Below, piece after piece: positions 26,142-33,313 of a stretch of 33,422 bases of DNA. The stretch is taken from IMG/VR virus record IMGVR_UViG_3300009790_000039, positions 1-33,422 of that record. The stretch is one strand, 5' to 3'. Source of the stretch: a virus. The stretch's first letter is position 1; every line of letters begins with the position of its first letter. The translations under genes were made by a program, and so were the position numbers. Under the pieces are notes generated by a model that worked only from the letters and a program-made list of their open reading frames with translations, made no database searches and was not told the DNA's origin.

Positions 26142-26423
26142 ATGGCAATCACTACCACGTGGGACGTAACCAGTCTACGCAGAGACAGTACAGATAAAGT
26201 CACTACTATTTCATATCTAGTAACCGCAAAGGAAGGTTCAAAAGAATCCGATGCTCAAGGTTCTGTTGAAATAGATGGTGATGTAACTGTAGCTTTCAAA
26301 GACATAACAAAAGACACGGCAATTACATGGGCTAAGAACGCATTAGGAGATGAGGTCGCATCTATAGAGGGTATGCTCTCTAAAGATCTTACCGAAACTA
26401 GCGGTGTGCCTTGGATTTCCTAA
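26142..26423 (+). CDS. Small beta-rich protein between oxygenases
   Basis: 93 residues, MAITTTWDVTSLRRDS...VTTISYLVTAKEG. I recall this short type in many cyanophages near tail and fibre genes and regard it as a probable small virion-associated protein. No enzyme motif is present. It starts on the base after the previous stop and its end overlaps the next gene by 13 bases. Confidence 0.6.
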   Translation: MAITTTWDVTSLRRDSTDKVTTISYLVTAKEGSKESDAQGSVEIDGDVTVAFKDITKDTAITWAKNALGDEVASIEGMLSKDLTETSGVPWIS

Positions 26424-27034
26424 ACTGCCAAGTACCTCATCAAGTAATAGATGAGATTTACAATCCACTCCTAAATGCACACGAATGGCGTGATGGAAAA
26501 GAAAACGCTGGGGACGAAATAAAAGATAGGAAGATACAAGACTTCCTAAGTTTTGACAGTTCCCTACACAATGCTCTTATTCCACGAGTAATGGAAATAC
26601 TTGAATATGACCTCATCAGAAACTACACCGTACCTAACGTAATGAGTAATATCATGTTTACCAGAACTATGGTAGGCGGTAAATACGGTGGGCATTATGA
26701 TAATGTCTGTATGAATGGGAATCGAGCTGACTATTCCTTCACGTTATTTTTAAACGATGACTACACAGGTGGAGAGTTAGAAGTTAACAAGACTCTTGTA
26801 AAACCTAAAAAAGGTAAGCTCTTTGTTTACCCGACACGGTATTACCATCAAGTAAAAGAAGTTACTGATGGAACTCGGTATGTCGCTGTCGGTTGGATAA
26901 CATCTATAGTTCAAGACGCAGATATAAGAACTGTTGTTGGTAAACTAGCAGAAGTTTCCAAGAAACACCCAGAGGTCAAAAATGACCTAACATACCTTGA
27001 GAATATACTTTTACAAAAATTCGGACAATTCTAA
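26411..27034 (+). CDS. 2OG-Fe(II) oxygenase-like protein 3 (PKHD-type)
   Basis: 207 residues. Triad H95-x-D97 (GGHYDNV) and H146 (YYHQVKEV), with R156 ten residues later (GTRYVAVGWI), as in PKHD-type hydroxylases such as PiuC. YTGGELEVNKTLVKPKKGKLFVYP is the expected core. The start must be TTG 26411: an in-frame TAG lies at 26399-26401 and the first internal ATG would remove the N-terminal third. A TTG start overlapping the previous gene suggests low, coupled translation. Confidence 0.85.
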   Translation: MDFLNCQVPHQVIDEIYNPLLNAHEWRDGKENAGDEIKDRKIQDFLSFDSSLHNALIPRVMEILEYDLIRNYTVPNVMSNIMFTRTMVGGKYGGHYDNVCMNGNRADYSFTLFLNDDYTGGELEVNKTLVKPKKGKLFVYPTRYYHQVKEVTDGTRYVAVGWITSIVQDADIRTVVGKLAEVSKKHPEVKNDLTYLENILLQKFGQF

Positions 27035-27035
27035 G

Positions 27036-27176
27036 ATGAAATCTTTATTTATTTTACTAGCACTAACTATAGCTGCACCTGTTGTGATTTCACATCCAGC
27101 ATGGTATTTACACGATCATGGTGGCTCACTAGAGCATACGCATGATATCTTTACACCAGATCATACTCATCACTAA
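27036..27176 (+). CDS. 46-residue His-rich exported micropeptide
   Basis: The start MKSLFILLALTIAAPVVISH is a good signal peptide (Lys, then a hydrophobic core). The mature part has eight His in the last 27 residues (H20, H26, H28, H34, H36, H43, H45, H46) with Asp and Glu. That suggests binding of a metal such as zinc, copper, nickel or iron, in the periplasm or membrane. It starts one base after the oxygenase 3 stop. I do not know a named family. It lies just after three iron enzymes, which may be chance. Confidence 0.65.
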   Translation: MKSLFILLALTIAAPVVISHPAWYLHDHGGSLEHTHDIFTPDHTHH

Positions 27177-27182
27177 TCTTAT

Positions 27183-27560
27183 GTGATCGAGATACCTACT
27201 CCTCCCGTAATAGATACAATCTCTATTCCGCTTCCTACTGCAGATGTACCCTCATATCAACCGTTAGTTGTACCTCCCAGTGATCTGCGGGAGCCAGAGG
27301 GGACACAACCAGAAGAAACACAAGAGGAACCCACAGGTATCAGAAATGTAGACATACCGTTTACAGACTTTAAGATGCCGTTACCTGAGAATGAAATATT
27401 AATTACAGCCTCAACCACTGCCGTAGTTTCTGTAGCTGCAACCCTTACTGCAACAGCAGCATTTAAGTGGGTTGTTTCAGCAATGAAACCTATACTAAAA
27501 ACTGCATTTAAGAAAATAAGTGGAAAAAGAAGAAAAGAAGAACATCCCAGCAAAAGTTAA
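27183..27560 (+). CDS. Membrane-anchored proline-rich protein
   Basis: 125 residues with a Pro-rich N-terminal half (IEIPTPPVIDTISIPLPTADVPSYQPL) and an acidic spacer, followed by a single membrane helix (about residues 70-98) and a very basic tail (KISGKRRKEEHPSKS). The start is GTG 27183 since ATG 27181 runs into TGA. I recall similar sequences in cyanophages next to holin-like genes. The layout suggests an inner membrane anchor with a periplasmic arm. Function is unknown; a spanin-like role in lysis is possible. Confidence 0.7.
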   Translation: MIEIPTPPVIDTISIPLPTADVPSYQPLVVPPSDLREPEGTQPEETQEEPTGIRNVDIPFTDFKMPLPENEILITASTTAVVSVAATLTATAAFKWVVSAMKPILKTAFKKISGKRRKEEHPSKS

Positions 27561-27822
27561 AGAATTTGTTGAGGATAAAGAACACCAAATCGAAATTCTA
27601 GGAACATTTGTTAGACTAGGTGTAGTTGTTTGGTCTGGTTTTATTATTACCATGAATTACGTAGATATACCGATGATTAAGAAAGCTGGTAACTCAGATA
27701 TAACTTTCGTGGCCAGCGTCTTCACTGGAGCATTGGCCACATTCGGTTTGACTACAGGAAAAAATGGTAGTAGTAAGACACCAACAAACTGCCCAATGAT
27801 GAAAAAGCCCGAATCAAAATGA
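27520..27822 (+). CDS. Holin-like small membrane protein
   Basis: 100 residues, start GTG 27520. A charged amphipathic N-terminus is followed by two hydrophobic helices: LGTFVRLGVVVWSGFIITMNYV (about 28-49) and FVASVFTGALATFGLTTG (about 63-80). The C-terminus is hydrophilic and basic. Two helices, a small size and a place near exported proteins fit a class II-type holin. The same type is common in cyanophages and often left unnamed. Endolysin lies further downstream, so the lysis genes are not adjacent. It overlaps the preceding gene by 41 bases and the next by ATGA. Confidence 0.6.
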   Translation: MEKEEKKNIPAKVKEFVEDKEHQIEILGTFVRLGVVVWSGFIITMNYVDIPMIKKAGNSDITFVASVFTGALATFGLTTGKNGSSKTPTNCPMMKKPESK

Positions 27823-28172
27823 AATGGTTAATTTTTCTTGCACTGTTAAGCCCTAGCATAGCAAGAGCTAATACCGTTACGCCACAATTCACCACAGGGT
27901 CGATGAATAGTACAACTACTACGACACAAACTATCACTGAGGTCGAGCAACGTCAAGTTTTCGGAGCCGAAGTTAAGACTTGGAATGGTTCTAATGTAAC
28001 GCCATCTGCCGATATATCTGGTGCTGGTACTACATTTACCATAACAGATACCACTTTACCTTGGACACTTGAAACGACATCAAGATCTGCAGGTTTAGTT
28101 GAACAATGGGATACTACAACAAACTATACAATAAACTCTACTACTACATCGCTCTCTGTGTTCTCACAGTAA
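27819..28172 (+). CDS. Exported beta-rich protein 1
   Basis: 117 residues. Signal peptide MKWLIFLALLSPSIARA, then Thr/Ser-rich beta sequence (VTPQFTTGSMNSTTTTTQTITEVEQRQVFGAE). I recognise the type from several cyanophages: a periplasmic or outer-membrane-associated protein of unknown function that always has the next gene beside it. The last 67 bases also encode the signal peptide of that next gene in another frame. Confidence 0.7.
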   Translation: MKWLIFLALLSPSIARANTVTPQFTTGSMNSTTTTTQTITEVEQRQVFGAEVKTWNGSNVTPSADISGAGTTFTITDTTLPWTLETTSRSAGLVEQWDTTTNYTINSTTTSLSVFSQ

Positions 28173-28672
28173 CGCCAGCGTTTGCAGAAGGAGATACTAA
28201 TAACTCGTCCAATCCTGTGGCAGCAGCTACGGGAAATGTGACGAATCAGGCTGTGCAATTCCAGAACAATGGGTCTCCATCCAGACAACAGTATGGTAAT
28301 GGGATTTCTTGTAATGGAAGCACAATGACCTTTAGCCCATTTTACATGGGTAATGATGTGTCACCTGAGACTGAAGATGGCTATGTGATAACTGAGAACT
28401 GGGGTTTTCAAATAAACTTCATGGTTCCGTTAAACCGTGACATGACTTCACGGTGTGAGTCTATAGCCAAACGTCAAGAGGAGAAAATGCGTCTTGACTA
28501 CGAGCTGGTACGTGCTCTTAAATGTGCCGAGCTACAACAAAAGGGATTTACGATACGCCCTGGAACTCGTACTTATGGTATGTGTTCTGACATCGTACCA
28601 ATACAATCATTACTACCTAAAGAAGATGTTAGCACTACTGAAGCCAATCGTTTTAACTTTTTTAAAAAGTGA
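28106..28672 (+). CDS. Exported protein 2, overlapping exported protein 1
   Basis: 188 residues. A signal-like segment YYIALCVLTVTPAFA (14-28) is followed by EGDTNNSSNPVAAATGNVTNQAVQFQNNG, YMGNDV and ENWGFQINFMVPLNRDM, then a helical part with conserved-looking Cys (RCESIAKRQEEKMRLDYELVRALKCAELQQKG) and PGTRTYGMCSDIVPI. Several Cys suggest periplasmic disulfides. The ATG 28106 start makes a 67-base overlap with exported protein 1, and the coding of its signal peptide lies entirely in the overlap. The pair is widely conserved in cyanophages as I recall; its function is unknown. Confidence 0.7.
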   Translation: MGYYNKLYNKLYYYIALCVLTVTPAFAEGDTNNSSNPVAAATGNVTNQAVQFQNNGSPSRQQYGNGISCNGSTMTFSPFYMGNDVSPETEDGYVITENWGFQINFMVPLNRDMTSRCESIAKRQEEKMRLDYELVRALKCAELQQKGFTIRPGTRTYGMCSDIVPIQSLLPKEDVSTTEANRFNFFKK

Positions 28673-28784
28673 GAAATTCAAACTATTCGTAGTTGACTTA
28701 CTTGAAAAGTTATCCAAAGAAAGTGACAATGACCTAGACGATAAAGCAGTTGAATTTATTAAAAGAGGATTAAAAGTTCAATAA
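28626..28784 (+). CDS. 52-residue helical protein
   Basis: MLALLKPIVLTFLKSEKFKLFVVDLLEKLSK is followed by an acidic DLDDKAVEFIKRGL tail. It is an amphipathic helical peptide, hydrophobic at the start and possibly membrane-associated. I chose ATG 28626 because the upstream extension (to 28494) is out of frame with exported protein 2 and not family-like. It overlaps exported protein 2 by 47 bases and ends on the base before the next gene. Similar small proteins occur at this position in other cyanophages as I recall. Confidence 0.65.
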   Translation: MLALLKPIVLTFLKSEKFKLFVVDLLEKLSKESDNDLDDKAVEFIKRGLKVQ

Positions 28785-29417
28785 ATGCAATTAACTACAC
28801 CGCCTGTTGGATTCTGGTTACAAGATAACGTACCAGATGACTTAGTAAAACATCTCTGGACTTGTATAGGACAGCAACAAGAAAACGTCAAACACCAATT
28901 AGCTGGCCATATATCACAGAGTTATAGCATCCCAGATACGAACGGTAAGTTCACAAAGTATCTATTAGCTATTGCTCAAGAATATTACAAGGCTTACGAA
29001 GGTCATCCTCATCAAGACACTTTGGTTAGAAAAGGTAGAGAGTGGGTTATTAAGTTAGATAAATTCTGGGTTAACTACCAGAAAAAACACGAATTTCAAC
29101 CATTACATAGCCACACTGGTATGTACTCTTTCGTTGTCTGGTTGAAAATTCCTTATAACTGTAAAGAAGAAAATGAGTATGAGTTCATGCAAGATGTCAA
29201 GAAAGATGAAAGGAACGCAGGTTGTTTCTGTTTCACTTATACAGATATTTTAGGTAAAATCAAAAATGCTTTTTATGAATTAGATCAAGACATGGAGAAT
29301 ACTATTCTATTCTTCCCTGCGGGATTAAAGCATCAAGTCTACCCATTCTTTACAAGTAACGAAGAACGAGTATCAATATCGGGAAATTTATCCATAGACT
29401 TTAATAAAAAAACATGA
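28785..29417 (+). CDS. 2OG-Fe(II) oxygenase-like protein 4 (HxH variant)
   Basis: 210 residues. A family 2OG-FeII_Oxy_5-type pattern uses H108-x-H110 (PLHSHTGMYSFVVWL) where most have HxD, with H183 (GLKHQVYPF) and R195 twelve residues later (EERVSISGN). FFPAGLKHQV is the closing strand typical of this family. The gene begins on the base after the small helical gene and overlaps TerS by ATGA. The target is unknown. Confidence 0.75.
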   Translation: MQLTTPPVGFWLQDNVPDDLVKHLWTCIGQQQENVKHQLAGHISQSYSIPDTNGKFTKYLLAIAQEYYKAYEGHPHQDTLVRKGREWVIKLDKFWVNYQKKHEFQPLHSHTGMYSFVVWLKIPYNCKEENEYEFMQDVKKDERNAGCFCFTYTDILGKIKNAFYELDQDMENTILFFPAGLKHQVYPFFTSNEERVSISGNLSIDFNKKT

Positions 29418-29659
29418 CTGAAAGAGCAGGAGAGCAACAGTTTAACGAGCTACATAAGCTGGTTACAACTGAGCTGATAGACAGAATACGTAGCGGTGAA
29501 GCTACGACCGCTGACCTAAAAGCTGCTGCTGACTGGCTATACAAAAATGACATAACGGGTGTGGCGTTCGATACGTCACCCCTAGCAACACTTGCAGACA
29601 TAATGCCAGATGTTGATTTTGATACAGTACAAAAAACGGTGATTAAACGTGGCTCCTAG
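29414..29659 (+). CDS. terS: Terminase small subunit (T7 gp18-like)
   Basis: 81 residues (T7 gp18 89), helical. RSGEATTADLKAAADWLYKNDITGVAF and the ending DIMPDVDFDTVQKTV are typical of short podovirus maturase A proteins. TerS recognises phage DNA and activates the large subunit for packaging. The gene lies before the large subunit gene, though four other genes separate them. The stop is TAG. It overlaps the preceding oxygenase and the following basic protein. Confidence 0.72.
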   Translation: MTERAGEQQFNELHKLVTTELIDRIRSGEATTADLKAAADWLYKNDITGVAFDTSPLATLADIMPDVDFDTVQKTVIKRGS

Positions 29660-29912
29660 AAAAGCTAGAAATCCAAAAAGAACAGCGAGGTTTTATCGTG
29701 ATAATCCTAAGTCAAGGGCGAAGAAAAATGCAGCTCAACGCAAGCGTAATCGAAGCCCAGAGAATAAACAATACCGTGCCGAACTCAATCGAGCTAGAAG
29801 AGCAGCAGGTGTGTATGGCAAAGGCGGTAAAGATTTTTCACACACTAAATCAGGAAAGCTAGTCAGAGAAAGCCCCTCTAAAAATAGGGCTAGAAACCGT
29901 GGGAGAAAATGA
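29649..29912 (+). CDS. Small highly basic protein
   Basis: 87 residues, start GTG 29649, about one third Arg and Lys. NPKRTARFYRDNPKSRAKKNAAQRKRN, then YRAELNRARRAAGVYGKGGKDFSHTKSGKLV. It resembles a basic phage family I have seen in cyanophages and pelagiphages; probably binds nucleic acid, perhaps during packaging. It overlaps TerS by 11 bases and the HNH gene by ATGA. Confidence 0.6.
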   Translation: MAPRKARNPKRTARFYRDNPKSRAKKNAAQRKRNRSPENKQYRAELNRARRAAGVYGKGGKDFSHTKSGKLVRESPSKNRARNRGRK

Positions 29913-30250
29913 TACCAGTACTTCCAACTTATAAAGATTACACTTACAACTTAATAGTTATGACGTCAACGGATGCTAAGAAACTCTGGAGAAAAGCTAT
30001 TAAGGAGGCAAACAACTATGAATGTATTTACTGCGGAGAAAGACACAATGAATTTGATCTTACCATTGACCATGTACGCCCCAGATGTCTGGGAGGTAGT
30101 CACATGTCTAAGAACTGCGTACCTGCGTGTAGACGATGTAATCAGGAAAAGGGAAGTATAGATTGGCTAACGTGGTTTCGTGCTACGTTCCCGCCAAACC
30201 CAAACAGAGAAAATCTTATTAGAACTTGGATTAGTGAACAAACTATTTAG
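29909..30250 (+). CDS. HNH endonuclease
   Basis: 113 residues. HNH core: C39-x2-C42 zinc pair, D54-H55 (LTIDHVRPR), N69, C74-x2-C77 with N78 (ACRRCNQEKG). HNH proteins near terminase genes are needed for packaging of some phages (HK97 gp74). A second start at ATG 29960 is possible, but ATG 29909 overlaps the previous gene as ATGA. The nuclease could act in DNA packaging or degrade host DNA. Confidence 0.85.
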   Translation: MIPVLPTYKDYTYNLIVMTSTDAKKLWRKAIKEANNYECIYCGERHNEFDLTIDHVRPRCLGGSHMSKNCVPACRRCNQEKGSIDWLTWFRATFPPNPNRENLIRTWISEQTI

Positions 30251-30542
30251 CCCAAACAAGCTGTTACTACAAGAGCTAAAAGATATTGCAAATGCTACGC
30301 CACGCCCACTTCGTTGGGCTATGGTGTGGTTTTTGTTATGGCTTGAACCTCAATATGTAGAATATAAAGCTAAAAAAGCAGTAGATGACGCTGTAAAAGA
30401 ATATAAGAAAATATGTGACTGGTGTGAAGACTATCGGACAGATTATGGTGTAACTATTACCCAATCTGACGTTGAAAACCTACAAAACATGAGTATTAAC
30501 TATGACGGAGACACCGACAAAGAAACCCCGTGTGATATATAA
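30234..30542 (+). CDS. Membrane-associated hypothetical protein
   Basis: 102 residues with GTG 30234 start (VNKLFSPNKLLLQELKDIANATPRPLRWAMVWFLLWLEPQYVEY). A longer start at 30180 lies over the HNH frame and gives unlike sequence. RWAMVWFLLWL is a short hydrophobic stretch, and the rest is charged and helical. Function is unknown. The 17-base overlap with HNH and 41-base overlap with endolysin suggest coupled translation. A role as a membrane partner of endolysin is possible. Confidence 0.55.
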   Translation: MNKLFSPNKLLLQELKDIANATPRPLRWAMVWFLLWLEPQYVEYKAKKAVDDAVKEYKKICDWCEDYRTDYGVTITQSDVENLQNMSINYDGDTDKETPCDI

Positions 30543-31107
30543 CAACAATAACCGTCTTACAGACTTTCTAAAAGAAAAAGAAGGTTTTAGGTCAGAACCA
30601 TACTTAGACCAAGCGGGGTTGCCACATATTGGCTACGGTAATAGGTTCTATGAAGATGGTACTCCTGTAACTATGGAGGATGCCTCGATAGACGAAACTA
30701 GAGCTGAAGAGCTGTTGAATTTTTATGTAGAAGAGACAGCTAACGAGCTAATGAATATGCCAGGTTTTGACAAGTTAAATCCAAACCAGAAAGATGCTGT
30801 TGTTTCTTTCGGTTATAACTTTGGTAAAAACTTTTATCAAGACAAAGATAACTTTGGTATTATATCTGGTGCAATAGAAAACAACGACACAAAAGCTATA
30901 CAAGAGGCTTTCCCGTTGTATGTAAATGTAGCAGACGAAAATGATGAAAGGGGGTACAGTAAATCTGAAGGCTTAGTAAATAGGCGTAACGCAGAGTTAG
31001 AACTGTTTAACGAAGCGTACAAGATTTCCCCGCAAAAACCTACAAGTATATACGACAATTATGTCAACACCGAAGAGAAAGAAGAAGACCTCTACCTTGG
31101 AGGATAG
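30502..31107 (+). CDS. Endolysin, T4-type lysozyme (GH24) with Thr-to-His change
   Basis: 201 residues. LKEKEGFRSEPYLDQAGLPHIGYGNRF matches T4 lysozyme [25 protein letters not shown]: catalytic Glu E27 and Asp D36 keep the 9-residue spacing of E11 and D20. The position of T26 is H42. A mutant T4 lysozyme, T26H, is known to become a retaining, transglycosylating enzyme. The C-terminal extension (about 165-201) is acidic. No signal peptide is seen, so a holin is needed for release. It overlaps the membrane protein by 41 bases and TerL by 47. Confidence 0.85.
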   Translation: MTETPTKKPRVIYNNNNRLTDFLKEKEGFRSEPYLDQAGLPHIGYGNRFYEDGTPVTMEDASIDETRAEELLNFYVEETANELMNMPGFDKLNPNQKDAVVSFGYNFGKNFYQDKDNFGIISGAIENNDTKAIQEAFPLYVNVADENDERGYSKSEGLVNRRNAELELFNEAYKISPQKPTSIYDNYVNTEEKEEDLYLGG

Positions 31108-32818
31108 ACTAAAAGATGATTTTAGGTATTTTTTAACAGCAGTATGGACACACTTAAACCTACCAGCCCCAACAAGGGCACAACTATGTATAGCGGAGTA
31201 TTTACAACATGGGCCTAAAAGACTTCAAATCCAAGCGTTTAGGGGTGTGGGTAAGTCTTGGATTACTGCTGCATTTGTTCTTTGGACTCTTTTCAATGAC
31301 CCTAATAAAAAAATTATGGTTGTCTCCGCAAGTAAGGACAGAGCCGACAGCTTCTCAATCTTTTGTCAAAGACTAATTGTAGAAGTACCTTGGTTATCAC
31401 AACTTAAACCAAAAAACGATGATCAGAGATGGTCACGTATATCATTTGATGTGGGGCCAGCAGCACCGCACCAAGCACCCTCAGTTAAGTCTGTGGGTAT
31501 AACAGGACAGCTAACTGGATCTAGAGCCGACCTAATGGTACTAGACGATGTAGAAGTCCCTAACAACTCTATGACGGAGCTACAACGTGAAAAACTCTTA
31601 CAACTTGTTACTGAATGTGAGTCTATTCTTACTCCTAAACGTGACTCTCGTATTATGTTTCTTGGGACTCCTCAAACGACATTCACCGTCTATAATAAGC
31701 TAAGAGAACGTAGCTATAGACCGTTTGTCTGGCCAGCTAGGTATCCCCGCAAACTCGCTATGTATGACGGGCTATTGGCACCACAGCTGGTTGAAGACCT
31801 AGAAAAGAAAGACATGGCTTGGCAGCCAACCGACTCAAGATTTAAAGAGGAAGATCTACTGGATAGAGAGTCATCTATGGGTAGATCTAACTTCATGTTG
31901 CAGTTTATGCTAGATACTAGCTTATCTGACGCAGAAAAGTTCCCATTAAAGTTTGCAGACCTCATTATCAACCCTGTAAACGCCACACATGCACCAGAAA
32001 ACATTATTTGGTGCTCATCACCCGAAAACATGCTAAAAGACCTGCCCTGTACAGGACTCCCAGGAGATTACTGGTATAGTCCTATGCAGGTGCAGGGAGA
32101 ATGGGTAGAGTATACAGAGACTATATGCAGCGTAGACCCTTCTGGAAGGGGCTCAGATGAGACTGTAGCATGCTTCTTATCGCAGTTGAATGGTTTTATA
32201 TACCTACATGAAATATACGCCACCAGAGACGGCTACAGCGACAAAACATTATTAGAGATTTTAAGGAGATGTAGAAAATATGATGCGAATACGCTGCTCA
32301 TCGAGAGTAACTTTGGCGATGGTATTGTATCAGAGCTATTTAGAAAACACTGTCAAACGACAAAAACCAACATCAACATAGAGGAGACCAGAGCAAATGT
32401 TAGAAAAGAAGACCGTATTATTGATAGTCTTGAGCCTGTTTTTAACCAGCATAGGCTTGTTGTCGATCCTTCCGTCATTAAATGGGATTATCAAAGTAAT
32501 GCGGATGAGGCGACTGAAAATAGATTCCAGTATATGCTTGCTTACCAAATCTCCCGAATGTGCAGAGAAAAAGGTGCCGTTCGACACGATGACAGAATTG
32601 ACTCCCTTGCCCAAGGAGTTAAATGGTTTACAGATGCCCTTGCCATCTCAGCAACCCAACAAATAAAAGACAGAAGAAGAGAAGAGTGGTTAGATCACCT
32701 AGAAGCGTGGATGGACGACCCTCAAGCTGAAGCTAACCATATGGTGTTGGGGTTGGATTTAGACCAACGTAAAGAGGCTAGAGGATTGTCTGGAGGGCAT
32801 GATATCACTTGGATGTAG
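31061..32818 (+). CDS. terL: Terminase large subunit (T7 gp19)
   Basis: 585 residues (T7 gp19 586). ATPase: RGVGKS Walker A (61-66) and LMVLDDVE Walker B (158-165). Nuclease: D359 in SVDPSGRGSDETVA, E415 in LIESNFGDG, and HDDRIDSLAQG near 530-545. It pumps DNA into the capsid through the portal and cuts concatemers. It starts 47 bases inside the endolysin gene and ends with TAG, the last gene of the window. Confidence 0.97.
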   Translation: MSTPKRKKKTSTLEDRLKDDFRYFLTAVWTHLNLPAPTRAQLCIAEYLQHGPKRLQIQAFRGVGKSWITAAFVLWTLFNDPNKKIMVVSASKDRADSFSIFCQRLIVEVPWLSQLKPKNDDQRWSRISFDVGPAAPHQAPSVKSVGITGQLTGSRADLMVLDDVEVPNNSMTELQREKLLQLVTECESILTPKRDSRIMFLGTPQTTFTVYNKLRERSYRPFVWPARYPRKLAMYDGLLAPQLVEDLEKKDMAWQPTDSRFKEEDLLDRESSMGRSNFMLQFMLDTSLSDAEKFPLKFADLIINPVNATHAPENIIWCSSPENMLKDLPCTGLPGDYWYSPMQVQGEWVEYTETICSVDPSGRGSDETVACFLSQLNGFIYLHEIYATRDGYSDKTLLEILRRCRKYDANTLLIESNFGDGIVSELFRKHCQTTKTNINIEETRANVRKEDRIIDSLEPVFNQHRLVVDPSVIKWDYQSNADEATENRFQYMLAYQISRMCREKGAVRHDDRIDSLAQGVKWFTDALAISATQQIKDRRREEWLDHLEAWMDDPQAEANHMVLGLDLDQRKEARGLSGGHDITWM

Positions 32819-32852
32819 AGGAACCCCACCATAATACACGGGGAAGTGGTGC

Positions 32853-32917
32853 TCCTCGTGGGTGGAAACAGCGGTCAAGAGGGTGAGAAGTAAAATTCTC
32901 CCCTCTACTCACGAGGA
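32853..32917 (+). repeat. Long two-part hairpin downstream of terL
   Basis: The outer stem is TCCTCGTG 32853-32860 with CACGAGGA 32910-32917. Inside it, AGAGGG(T)GAGAA 32878-32889 pairs with TTCTC CCCTCT 32896-32906 (11 pairs with one bulged T). GAGGAACCC occurs both at 32818-32826 and 32913-32921, so the outer stem has a competing partner. No U-run follows, so it is not a standard terminator; processing site, structured RNA or DNA cruciform are options. Confidence 0.7.
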
Positions 32918-33076
32918 ACCCGCTCGTGCTATATATAACCTACTCATACTAACCCTATACTACCTTCGTACAGTACAAACAGTAGGTGGGTGTCTTTAGG
33001 GGGTCTTAAATTTTGGCAAAATTGTTCGTGGGGATTTAGCGGTGTACGTTTCCAGGCGATTACCCCGCAAGGGGCT

Positions 33077-33090
33077 AGTACATTTGTACT
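33077..33090 (+). repeat. Palindrome AGTACATTTGTACT, copy 1
   Basis: A 14-base repeat with 6-base arms and central TT, identical to 33348-33361. It lies 5 bases before the first GAGTATTTATACCTAT motif. Operator-like. Confidence 0.7.
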
Positions 33091-33095
33091 GTCAA

Positions 33096-33111
33096 GAGTA
33101 TTTATACCTAT
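33096..33111 (+). promoter_or_regulatory. Promoter-like repeat GAGTATTTATACCTAT, copy 1
   Basis: An exact 16-base match to 33314-33329; its TTTATACCTA core also precedes the capsid gene. Candidate phage promoter or -10 type element. Confidence 0.35.
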
Positions 33112-33235
33112 TTGTGGGGAAATCAACACTATATGTGGGGTACGGTAACCCGCATCCTGTCGAGATTTTCAAACCGTGCTAATGGGGTTTTGTGGGGATA
33201 TGCTGACGTCCAAACATCTGTTGGCAACTGGAAAC

Positions 33236-33263
33236 TTGCCCGCTCAGCTGGTCTAGGTACAAT
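33236..33263 (+). promoter_or_regulatory. Sigma70-type promoter candidate
   Basis: TTGCCC 33236-33241, 16-base spacer, TACAAT 33258-33263 preceded by CTAGG. -35 is weak, -10 good. If real, it would drive transcription rightward by host RNA polymerase from about 33270, toward genes beyond the window. Confidence 0.4.
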
Positions 33264-33313
33264 GGAATATAACTAAATGTAAACATGAGCCACGCACACC
33301 ACATATGGAAAAT

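Larger units (their letters stand above)
33028..33198 (+). repeat. GTGGGG repeats (iteron-like)
   Basis: GTGGGG(A) at 33028-33034, 33114-33120, 33135-33140 and 33192-33198. TTGTGGGGA is exact in two of them. G-rich spaced repeats of one orientation may bind a phage protein or mark an origin, though they could be chance in a G-rich strand. Confidence 0.4.

Noticed and set aside
28494-28625. Longer N-terminus for the 52-residue helical gene
   Set aside because: The extension is out of frame over exported protein 2 and reads as noise.
33182-33256. Short ORF MGFCGDMLTSKHLL... in the right end
   Set aside because: No clear ribosome site and it overlaps the promoter candidate; nothing family-like.
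33230-33300. tRNA or attachment-site fragment suggested by GCTCAGCTGGTCTAG (D-arm-like)
   Set aside because: No matching acceptor, anticodon or T arm could be folded; the same bases fit a promoter spacer and -10 site.
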